64,000 nt of DNA from Zhengitettix transpicula (Eukaryota; Arthropoda; Insecta; Orthoptera; Tetrigidae), in assembly GCA_037074705.1 (NCBI GenBank), contig CM073591.1, positions 6,254,087 to 6,318,086 on the forward strand. Direction: 5' to 3'. This document shows positions 37,178 to 49,284 of this stretch, piece by piece. The notes under the pieces are model-generated. The model was not told the origin of the DNA and searched no databases. It worked only from the letters and a program-made list of their open reading frames with translations. The position numbers were made by a program, and so were the translations under genes. How positions within the stretch are numbered: the first letter of the stretch is position 1; every line of letters starts with the position of its first letter.

Positions 37178-40100
37178 GTAGAGATAGAGAGCGATAGAGA
37201 TAGAGAGAGAGAGAGAGAGCGATAGAGAGAGTGATAGAGAGAGATAGAGATAGAGAGAGATGGAGAGAGAGATAGAGATGGAGATAGATAGAGAGATAGA
37301 GGGAGATAGAGAGAGAGATAGAGTGAGAGATAGAGATAGAATATAATTAAATAATGACGCAGTAAAATAGTATCACTTCTTTAAATTTAGGCGGCCATTT
37401 TGTTTATGCGAGGTCGGCTCCTTGGGACGTTAAGGTTGCTGCCCTTTGCCATGCCGAAATGGGGGTTGAAATTATACAGAAACAACATCGGGAGAAACAC
37501 TATCAATCTGTTTGACCCCCCCGCAAAAAAATATTTATCTGACTGCAATCTCGCGTGGTTTTCGCCTTATTTTTATGTAACGCCCCTCCACCCCCACCTC
37601 TAAGGGAACTCCCGGCCCATGTCGAAAGGGGTTGAAATTATACACATCGGTAGAAACACTAATCATGTATCAAAATAATAACATGTTTGAATATTTCCAC
37701 CCCCAGATCCTTGGGGGGTTGGTAGACGTGTGCAACCCCCCCACAGGGTTTGTTTCCTGGTCGCAAGGGGCACGTGGACGGAATCTGGTGAATTTTGCTC
37801 CAGGGGGCGTAGATTCGTGTGAGGGACACGCACGTACCACATTTCATTATTACAGTTATTTAACAGCAGAAGACTGCAGCAGTTGGCTGCCCTGGTCTGT
37901 AGACAGAGTCGGTGCAACGTTCTGCATGAGACGATGTTCAGCGCCGCCATGTTTATTAATTGGCTTTCGTCTGCTCTTTTGACCTCAATTCAAGTTTTCA
38001 GCGAAGTTACTTAAATTAAATTGCGTCTTCATTACCAGAGATATTGACTGTGAAGGCAGCAGCATCGTCATCCCTGGTGGACGAGGGACGAACTATACTG
38101 AACAGCTTCTATAGTGACACACACGCGTTGGTATTTAATTAATAAACATGTTAAAACTGGCAACTATGGACCTGGACAACGGTCAATTACGGTCAATGCA
38201 ATAAAATAACATATATTTTCCACTCCACCACGTGCGAGGACGCAACGATTTCATTCTTACAATTTAGTTATCACTTCTTTGGATTTAGGCGGCCATTTTG
38301 TTTACGCGAGGTCGGCTCCTAGGGGCGCTTTCAGGGGGTTGGCGGAAAGTTAAATAACTGTGTTGTTTGTCGTGATATCAGCTTGAGGTAGAAACCATCT
38401 TATTCTCGATGCAACCATCTGCAAACCATGTGTTGAGTTGTGAGGAAACAACCTCAAAGTTAAATAGGAAAATAAAGAGTTTATATTGGGGAGTAATGGA
38501 GAATTTAGGGGATTACGACACGACGTTGATGTTGAAACTGTGGCAGAGGACGACACGGGGGTGGATCTCAATCACCCTCCTAGTTCCTGGTCAGCGACAT
38601 CGCAAGGTATTAGGTTAAGGAACAGCGCCTTGGTGGTGAAGCTCGCAGCTGAAGCTGGGAGCAGAAGACTAGGAAAAAGCTGAATTCGCTTGCGGACCTA
38701 CAATGGAAAGCCTCCGAGGGCTGTTTTCTCGCAGGCATAAACCTTGCAGGAGAGATACGAAGGAGCTACCTTTGGGGATGCCTTTTCCTCTCCGATTTTG
38801 AACTAAGGTTCCCACAATCCGAGGCACCTCGGCATGTTTTGAGAGGTGAATGTTCCGGGGTCACAGACCTTGGGGCATACGGTAAGAGTTGTCCGCTATT
38901 CCCATTGCAACAGTCTGCCAGCTGCCTCCGAAACCGGTCGAGGCACGGAGAAGGGAATGCTGCGTCCCCACAGCAAACTCCTCTCTCGCCATCCTTATAG
39001 CATAGGAAAGGGAGTGAAAGGGGGGATGCTTAAGGATAGAGGAAGGTAGCCAAGGGTTAACTAGAAGTCGCCGGGCTATGGTTTTAAGGATCCTACAATC
39101 CCCGGGGGCAATTAGCCTCAAAGTGATGCGGGGAAAACCCGTAGAAAAACTAGTATCATGTAGGTCGGGCATTGGGTCCTTGTCCCACGCCCTTCCCTGG
39201 ATAGCGGGAAAATAGTTTGCTGTGGGGACGCAGCATTCCCTTCTCCGTGCCTCGACCAGTTTAGGAGGCATTTGGCGGACTGTTCCAATGGGAACAGCGA
39301 ACATCTGTTACCGTATGCCGAAGGTCTTGTGGGAACCTTAGTTCATAAAAGCAGAGAGAGGAGGAGGTAGCCTCCGCCAGCGCATTCAGCTGCGAGTTTC
39401 ACCACCAAGGCGCTGTTCCTTAACCTAATACCTCGTGATGACGACACAGCGATGTCGCTGACCAGGACCTAGGAGGGTGATTGAGATCCACCCCCGTGTC
39501 GTCCTCTGTCACAGTTTCAACATCAACGTCGTGTCGTAATGCCCTAAATTCTCCATTACTCCCCAATAGAAACTCTTTATTTCTCTACTTACCTTTGAGG
39601 TTGTTTCCTCACAACTCAACACGTGGTTTGCAGATGGTTGCATTGAGAATAAGATGGTTTCTACCTCAAGCTGATATCTCGGTAAACAACACAGTTATTT
39701 AACTCTCCGCCAACCCCCTGAAAACGTCCCAAGGAGCCGACCTCGCGTAAACAAAATGGCCGCCTAAATCCAAAGAAGTGATAACTAAATTGTAAGAATG
39801 AAATCGTTGCGTCCTCGCACGTGGTGGAGTGGAAAATATAATATAAAAGAACATGTGTCAGCAACACTCATTGTTTGATTGACCCAAGGCTTGTCGCTTG
39901 CTCCATGTGTTGAGACATCTACAAAGCCAAGTGCCTAGAGAGACACAATTCAGTTGACAATCTCAAAAAGTTCAAAGTTGCTGAAGTCTCGTCGACCCAG
40001 TTGAGGAATTCCGCATGCAGAGAGCCGGAACCACCGCAGGAAAGCCTCGCCGTGACGTCACGCCCGCGGTCAGAGACACTCAGCGGGGAGGAATGTCAGG

Positions 40101-43100
40101 GGCAGGTTGGTCTCCTCCACCTCTCTCCAGCTCCTCGGGAAGGCGACATCTTGCACATGTCGTGGCCATTACTGAAAAAAAAAGCAAAGTTTTGCTGTTA
40201 GGAAGGCCTCGGAGGGAAAAGATCCGTTGGAGCCACGGAATTTCGCGCCTCTTTTCCAGTTTTTCGCTGATATCAGACGAATGAAGCGTTCTAGTGAAAA
40301 TAACGTCCAGTGATGAATTGTAGAGGATGAAATTCTGCATGTGATGGTGGACTCGAGGACGGAATTAGGTCCACGGAAGTGGGAGAAATCTTGCGTCAAA
40401 GTCACGACATCTTCCTAAGAGAATGCAGGTTGACGTATTTCCAGTGCTGATATCTGCAAAATGGCCGCCAGTGACGTCATTAGTCACGGAGTAAAGGTCG
40501 TGGAGAATTTAATTCTCTTTGCAACGCGTGATCTGGTTTTGACAAAAATCCGTTCAAAATGGCCGCAGATACACGCATGTTGCTGTCTGCAGACACGGGG
40601 CTGATGTCGTGGCGCTGAGTGACGTCACGTGCTGCTTGCTGGTCTTTGCTTCCGTGCCAAATAATATAACATTCTTTGAAACGCTGGTATTTTATACTCC
40701 ACCTTTGTACATGTCGTGGCCATTAGTGAAAAAAAAACATTTAAAACGTCTTGGGGGAGGGTGGAAGTTTCTGTGGAGCCTAAACCGCCAAGGAATTTCG
40801 CGCCTCTTTTGCAGTTTTCCGCTGACAGCAGAAGAATGAAGCGTTTTAGGGAAAATAACGTTCAGTGATGAATTGTAGAGGATGAAATTCTGCATGTGAT
40901 GGTGGACTCGAGGACGGAATCAGGTCCGAGGAAGTGGGAGAAATCCTGCGTCAAAGTCACGGCATTTTCCTAAGAGAATGCAGGTTGTCGTATTTCTAGT
41001 GCTGATATCTGCAAAATGGCCGCCAGTGACGTCATCAGTCACGGAGTAAAGGTCGTGGGGAATTTAATTCTCTTTGCAACGCGTGATCTGGTTTTTAACA
41101 AAATCCGTCCAAAATGGCCGCAGATACACGCGCATGTTGCTGTCTGCAGACACGGGGGGCTGACGTCGTGGCGCTGAGTGACGTCACGGGGGAAACTTTG
41201 CTTGGATATTAAAGTGTCTAAGAGCAAGAAAGAGTCCAGAGAGTCTCTACACACACACCTCCAAGGAGGAAGCAAGACAAGCAAGCAGGTCGTGACGTCA
41301 CTCAGCGCCACGACATCAGCCCCGTCACCAAACATTTGTATTAAATTGAATCCCACGGCTTCCATTTTGACAACGCGTCCTCCATTTTGAAAACACGTCC
41401 ACGTCATTGGAAGAGATTAATTTCCGAAATGCTGTATATCATAAAATTCGTTGGCTGTTTGTTTTTATCTGTGATTCTGGTTCCTTGTCCAACTACAGTC
41501 TTCGTTTTGTTCCGCGTCGAAACGTCCGGCATTTTAAGAGTTTTTTTTTTAAGTTCTGCCTGTTGTAGAGGTCGTGCTAATGTTTTAACTACGATGTTAC
41601 CAAAGCGGAATAAAATTATATACATATATATTTAGAAATTTTACCTCGTTACATCTTCTTCTTCTAATAAATACAGCAGAGCGTTTGTTTGTATGTATAT
41701 TTGTATGTTCCTTATACAAATCTACACCGGTGGAGCAAATTTCACCAAATTTCGTACACGTGTTCTTTGTGACCAGGAAACAAACACTGTCGGGGTGAGA
41801 CGCGTCTACCACCCCCAGAAGCGGGGGTTGACGGGGAAGGAAATACTTAAACATGCTAAAACAGTCGATATTTCGGTCGGATAAATATTTTAAAGGGTCA
41901 CAGATATTGATAGTGTTTCTACCGACTGTCGAGGTAAGACGCTTCTACCAACCCCCCCCAGAAGCGGGGGTTGACGGGGGTGGAAATATTTAAACATGCT
42001 GAAACAGTGAATATTTCGGTCGGATAAATATTTTTAGGGGTCACAGATATTTATAGTGTTTCTACCGATGTTATCTGAATATAATTTTCACCCTCTACAC
42101 CCCGGGGAAAGAGCACCCTTAGCGTTTGGGGTGGAGAATACAAATCTATACCGGTGAATCAAATTTAACCAAATTTCGTACACGTGTTCTTTGCGACCAT
42201 GAAACAAACACTGTCGGGGAGAGACGAGTCTACCACCCCCAGGAGCGGGGGGTGGACGGTGGTGGAAATACTTAAACATGGTAAAACAGCCGATATTAGA
42301 GTTGGATAAATGTTTTTAGTGGTCAAAGATATTGATAGTGTTTCTAACGATGTTATCTGAATATAATTTTCATCCCCTACACCCTGAGAAAAGGGCACCC
42401 TTATGGTTTGGGGTGGAGATGCTTTACAAGAAAATAACGCGAACACAACCGAGATTGGACTCAAATCGAAGGTTATGGATGTCACTGAGTTTAGTTACGA
42501 CATTCAACCTGGCATTTACCCCCCTCAGATGCAGCGGTAGCGGGGTGGCAATTTTGGAACATGCAAACACGGCAGATATTTGCGTTGAATAAATATTTTT
42601 CAGGGTTAATTATATTGATTGTATTTCTGCTGATGTTGTTTGTGTATAATTTCAACCCCTTTCGGTATGCGAGGGAAGGACATGTAGGGGGTAGGGTTCG
42701 AGGAGCGTTACCTTCAAAATACCGCAAAAGCAACCGAAATTGGAGACATATCGGGAGGTTATGGATATACGACATTCCGGGCAACGCCGGGCACCCCTCA
42801 GCTAGTTTTAAATAAACAACAGCCATTTTGAAGTAAGAGAAACAATTACTGTTGGTCCTCGTGAGCGTCGAGGGAGAACCACAGTGTTTATACTGTCAAG
42901 TCCTGCGACAAACCTTTCATTATCGGATTTGATTAGGTTTTTCCTTTAGTTCGAAACGTCGTACCTGAAGAGGTCGCGAGTAAGCGACGAAACGTAGTTG
43001 TAACCTTTACTGCACCTCGCTGCGTCGTGACTGTGCCCGTGACGTCACCGCGCCATTCATCTCCGCTTCGCAGAAACAGTTTCCACTTTCTCCTTGCACG

Positions 43101-46100
43101 AGCCAGTGAGGGAGAGTCTCTGACTCCTCCACGTGTCTACACCTACGTTGCCCGGGTTGTCGCCGGTGTCTCTACTTCCCGTTGTTTAAGCCTTATTTTG
43201 TTATGTAACGCCGCACTCACCCCCCCCCCATCCCTTAAGGGTGATCCCCTCACAATCTCAATGACCCCGAATATATATTTTTTTCGATTAAAATACTGAC
43301 CGTTTTATCAGGTTTGAAAAATTCCACCAAACCGCCCTCGCGGGGGTGGCGGTGGTGGTGGTGGTACACGTGTCTCACGCCCCACGGTGTTTGTTTCCCA
43401 GTCGCAAGGGACACGTGTACGACATTTGGCGGAAATTGCTCCGTGCGTTTTATTATATACAAATATAACGTGTGGACCAAATATATATATAAAAGAGGAA
43501 CAAACGTAAAGGAGACAGAAAGTAAAAATCGATGGACTGGACGTCGTAAAATAAAGGAAATCAAGACAGACTGAAAAAGGAGACGTTTTAAAAAAAGAAA
43601 GAAATAAACAGAAATATAAAGCAAAAACGATAGAAACAGACACAAAATGAAACTGAAGGGGGAAAAAAAAGCAACGAGAAATGCAGACCGAACAAAAGAA
43701 AGAAAGGATGAAAGGTGGGAAAGAGAATAAGAGAGACAGAAAAGGAGGGTTACCAAGGGAGAGACAAAATAAATAGAGAAAGGATAAGAGACTAATGAAA
43801 GGAGAAATTAAGTAAAAACGAGCAAATTATAGGAAAAAAACTAATAAAATGAGTCTGAAAGAAAAATAAAACAAAGAATTAAAGGGCGTAATAAAGAGGG
43901 GGAGAATAAAAGTAGTGAGTGGATGGAAGAAAGAAAACAAAAATAATTATAAAATGAAAGTATCGAGACAATATTTGTGGTTTTTAACACAATAACAGAT
44001 TAAAAAAGTAATAATAAGAAAGATAGTCAACTACAGACAGAAGAAGTGAGGATGTAAATGCCACACACACACCTTGTTCCTTTCTTCAGGTGACCCAAGA
44101 GTCGTTTTTTGAGTTTTTGTGAACCGACGAGTGAAGTTGTGTCGCTCTAGGCTCTCATTAGCAGCTAAAAAAAGGAACAAGGAGGTGTGTGGTATTTGCC
44201 GCATCACTTGTTTTGTCTGTATTTGGGTATGTTTCTTTTTATTAAATCCTCTTAGTTTTTTTTTTTAATGCAACTATCTCCTTGTTGTATTTGTAAAAGT
44301 ACTCCATTGCATTTTTATTCTATGGCTTTCCCTCCATCACTTTGAGGCGAATTGCCGGGTAGAACCCTTCAGCCATAGTCAGGGGGCCCCTAGTTAACCC
44401 TTGGCTACCTTCCTCAACCCTTCCCCATCCCCCCTTTCAAATCCCTTTCCTATGCTATAAGAGGGGAGTTGCTACTATGTGTATTACCCTATACATAGCC
44501 TGGCTACACCTTGTTCCTCTTCTTCCCACGCCAATGTTTTAAGTCTTCCGGAGCAGAGGTTGTGTTGTGCCTAACTACAACCTGCTCCTCAATTAATAAT
44601 GGGGGGAAGGCGTTCCGCTTGCTGTCTTCTTGTTTTCTCCCCACAAACTCGAGACTGTGATCGCCGCTGGTTTTCCTGGAGCCTGACTCGTTTATGAATT
44701 TGAAATTAATTTCTGTATATTAATTGTTTTGGAATTTGACTTGTTAATTGAATGTTTCGCTGAAGAGTCTTCGTGAGCTGCGACGACCTCCCGTCGGGCA
44801 GAGTTACGCAACGGCGGGGATAATTGGTCCCTTCCACATCCCACGGGACAGTCAGCAAGGCCGTGGTGACCCACGACAGCCCCGATCAGTCCGGGTGTCT
44901 TAAAACCACTGCTTAGTTGCTTACGAACACCACGTCTAGGGTGATCCACGTGGTGGCAACTCCCCTCTCATAGCATGGGAAGGGATCTGAAAGCGGGCAT
45001 GCGGAAGGGTAGAGGAAGGTAGCCAAGGGTTAACTAGGGGACCTCGGGCTGCAGTTTAAGGATCCTACCCCGCATTCGCCTGAAAGTGATGCAGGGAAAA
45101 CCCTAGATATACCTGCATCTGGCATTTCTGGCTCTTGGTACTTGTCCCACGCCCTTCCGTGGAAGACGAGGTTTGCTGTGGGGTCGCAGCTTTCCCCTCG
45201 CCGTGCCTCGATCAGTTTAGCAGGCAGCTGGCCGACTGTTCCAATGGGAACGAAGAAACAACTCTTACCGTATGCCACAAGGTCCGCGAACCCTGAACAT
45301 GCACCTCTCAAAACAGGCCTCGGCTTGTGGGAACGTTAGTTCAAAACACCAGAGAGAGTGAGAGAGAGTAGGAGGCATCCCCCAAAGGTAGCCGTCTTAA
45401 ATAGTTCTGCCTGCGAGAGCTAACAGCGTCCAGGCCACACGTTACAGCACCATAACGTGATGTTCTGAGATACATGAGCAAGTAACTGACGTAAACGGAC
45501 GTGACGCTGCTGTACTTCCTCCACACACACACACACGGAGCGCCGCGTGAATGGTCGAGCACCAGTCGCAAGCAGTGGACCTTTAAGTTGTTATTAGTCC
45601 GGCTAATTATTTATTTTTGATTGGGATATTCCACCGTCTTCAAGTAGGAAGCGAGCACGAAAAAGTGAAGAAAGGCAAAGGAGAAGAGACAAGAAAGAAG
45701 GAGGCAGGTCAAAGATCGTATAGAAGAGCAGAAAAAAATTAAAATATTTTACATTTAACGTGCGTTTTGAATTAAACAATTGACGGCTTCATACAGTCAG
45801 TTTTTATTTGTTTTTTGTATATTGTGACGACGTTTCGATACATTCACTTCAGGTATTTTTGCAAATTAAAATAAACTGGCTCATTGCAAACCCCCAAGGA
45901 AGTTGCTTTCGCGGTTCTGCGTCGCTCCCACGACGCTTTTTATTTTTTTTTCGCGCAAGTGCGGGAGAAGTAGAAGTAGAAGAAGAAACAACATGGCCGC
46001 ACGTGGCTCGCGGCGCCGGGAACGTAAATATTTACGCGAGCGGGAATTAAAACTGCGAGGAACAACCACAAACAGGGCGGCCAGCGAGCAAGCTATCTGC

Positions 46101-49100
46101 GGAAGGGCACGGGGGCGTCCGGGCGCTCTCTCTGTGTCCTCGCCCACACAGCGTGTGTAGAGGCCGGACGTCGCGTACACGACAGTTTATCAACCTTACT
46201 CACGCAAGAACATGGCGTAGGAGCGCAAGTAGACGCTTTCTTCCTCTTAATACTCTTAGACACTTTAATATTCTCTGCCGCAGACAAGTGACGTCACTCC
46301 CGTGTGTGCAGACAGCAACATGCGTGTATCTGCGGCCATTTTGAACGGATTTTCTTAAAAACCACATCACGCGTTGCAAAGAGAATTAAATCCTCCACGA
46401 CCTTTACTCCGTGACTAATGACGTCACTGGCGGCCATTTTGGAGACATCAGCACTAGAAATACGACAAGCTGCATTCTCTTAGGAAATGTCGTGACTTTG
46501 ACGCAGGATTTCTCCCACTTCCTTGGACCTGATTCCGTCCTCGAGTCCACCATCACATGCAGAATTTCATCCTCTACAATGCATCACTGAACGTTATTTT
46601 CCCTACAACGCTTCATTCTTCTGCTGTCAGCGGAAAACTGCTAAATTCCGTGCGTTTAGAGGCTCACAGAAACTTTCCCCCGGAGGCCTTTAGAATTGAA
46701 AAACTCGAGAGCGACGTCACGGGGAAACTTATTCGATATTAAAATCTCTCCAGAGAGTCTCTACATCCATCTCCAAGGGAGCAAGACCAGCAAGCAGCAC
46801 GTGACGTCACTCAGCCCCGTGTGTGTGCAGACAGCAACATGCGTGTATCTGCGGCCATTTTGAATTGATTGTCAAAACCAGATCACTCTTTGCAAAGAGA
46901 ATTAAATCCTCCACGACCTTTACTCCGTGACTGATGACGTCACTGGCGGCCATTTTGTAGATATCAGCACTGGAAATACGACAAGCTGCATTCTCTTAGG
47001 AAATGTCGTGACTTTGACGCAGGATTTCTCCCACTTCCTTGGACCTGATTCCGTCCTCGAGGCCACCATCACATGCAGAATTTCATCCTCTACAATTCAT
47101 CCCTGAACGTTATTTTCCCTACAACGCTTCATTCGGCAACTATCAGCGGAAAACTGAAATGAGGCGCCATATTCCGTGGGTTTTCAGGCTCACAAAATCT
47201 TCCCCCCCCCCAGGCCTTTTGAATTGGAAAATTTGGGGTTTTATTTTTTTCACTAATGGCCACGACGTGTACGAGTTGGCAAAAAAATTATTCCCCACCT
47301 ATTGCTCGCGGAGGTATTTATTTATTGTAGATGCGCACTCGTCCACCGCGCACTGCGTGACGTCACGCTGAACGGAGCTTGGATGGCGTCGTCCTCCGCA
47401 CCTGCGGTATTCCCGACACGTCCCGAAGCGCTTCCTGTCTGCCATGCACCTCCCTAAATCACACACAATGGACTACCGGTGGTCTTCCTTCACCTTAAAC
47501 CCTCAACCGTCGCCGTACCGTAGATCGCGGAATCTCACAGCAAAGTTTCACCGTCACCACATTGGTCCTCGTCGCGTTGTTATGAAGGAAGGACGTTTTA
47601 ATTAGTTTGCGTGGGCGGACTTCTGTCAACTGCGTTCTGCCTACGAATGCATCGCGCTCTTGGTTCTTGCGTCTTTAATCACCTGTCGTAAGGATCAAAG
47701 TTTGCAGAAACGTTGTAGTGCAATATCATCCCTTCCTTTTGCCTGTCATTTAATTACTGTGTGGTTGCCAGGGTTGTCAGATTTAAGCTCAGCGACACCC
47801 ACAACCCGGGATTCGACTCCAATCTCGGTTGTTTTAGCGTTTCTTTTACCCGCACTCCTACGGGTGCTCCGCTCCTAAGCTGAAACAGGGTTGAAATTAT
47901 ACTCAAATAACATCAGCAGAAACACTCTAACCCGAAAAATATTTATCCCACGCAAATATCGGTCGTGTTTACATTTTTCGCAATTTCCACCCCCAGATTT
48001 AAGCTCAGCGACACCCACAACCCGGGATTCGACTCCAATCTCGGTTGTTTTAGCGTTTCTTTTACCCCGCACTCCTACGGGTCCTCCGCTCCTAAGCTGA
48101 AACAGGGTTGAAATTATACTCAAATAACATCAGGAGAAACACTCTAACCCGAAAAATATTTATCCCACGCAAATATCGGTCGTGTTTACATTTTTCGCAA
48201 TTTCCACCCCCAGATTTAAGCTCAGCGACACCCACAACCCGGGATTCGACTCCAATCTCGGTTGTTTTAGCGTTTCTTTTACCCCGCACTCCTACGGGTC
48301 CTCCGCTCCTAAGCTGAAACAGGGTTGAAATTATACTCAAATAACATCAGGAGAAACACTCTAACCCGAAAAATATTTATCCCACGCAAATATCGGTCGT
48401 GTTTACATTTTTCGCAATTTCCACCCCCAGCCCGTGCGGGTTAAATTGCAAGTTTAGCATCATAATTAAACTCAGCGACATCCAACAGCCCGGATTTGAC
48501 TCTAATATCGGTTGTGTTAGCGTTATTTTATTGTAACGCCCCTTCCTCCACCCCGACCCCTAAGGGCGCTGCTCCTTTCCCGTGCCAGAAAAAGGGGTTG
48601 AAATTATGGACAATTTACGTCGGTAGAAATGCTATCAGTGTCTTTGACCCTCCGAAATATATTTACGGCTGTTTGAGCATCTATGAAAAATCCCACCCCC
48701 CCCGGGCCCAGGGGGTAGTAGGCGTGGCTCACCTGCACAGTGTTTGTTTCGTGGTCGCAAGGAACCTGTGTTCCAAATTTGGTTGCAATTTGCTACACGG
48801 GTTTAAGGAACATGCAGACACATACAGGAAATTTTATTTATAATATATATATATATATATTATATATACTGTAATGCGAAACAAGCGAATGCGAAACCCG
48901 ACGAGAAACTCCACGTCGACTTCGATTCGATCTCGCCTAACGAGGAAGGAATGAGACTTCCCGGAAGCGGGACCACTACTTCCTCACGCCGCCATTTTGT
49001 ACGAGTCTTGGCGAACTTCGGGGCGCAACATAACCTCACTCTTTGCGTATTCGACCTGAGCCTCGTCAAGCAAACTAATAAAGTTCAGGAAGAACACAAG

Positions 49101-49227
49101 GACGAAATATGTATATATATATATATATATCTATATACATACATATATATATATACATACATACATCAGGGTTCGTGAGTGGAAAGTTTCATACAGGGTT
49201 AAAATGGCCGGTATTTGAGTCGGATAA

Positions 49228-49284
<57 letters not shown>

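Larger units (their letters stand above)
38212..39840. mobile_element. Large palindromic (foldback) element with REP1 pieces in its centre
   Basis: The arms of about 440-455 bp (38212-38653 and 39384-39840) are inverted copies of each other (TATTTTCCACTCCACCACG outside, CGCCTTGGTGGTGAAGCTCG inside). The arms have a few small indels. Between them are two REP1 pieces, also facing each other: + at 38709-38994 and - at 38995-39377. The centre of symmetry is near 39026. Confidence 0.9.

Noticed and set aside
37010..37338. GATA-factor enhancer
   Set aside because: The sites are part of a simple repeat; density alone is no evidence of function.
43250..43756. Phe/Ser/Leu-rich open frame of 168 codons on the - strand
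   Set aside because: It is the complement of a purine-rich stretch and of HEL1 sequence; it would look like membrane protein only by composition.
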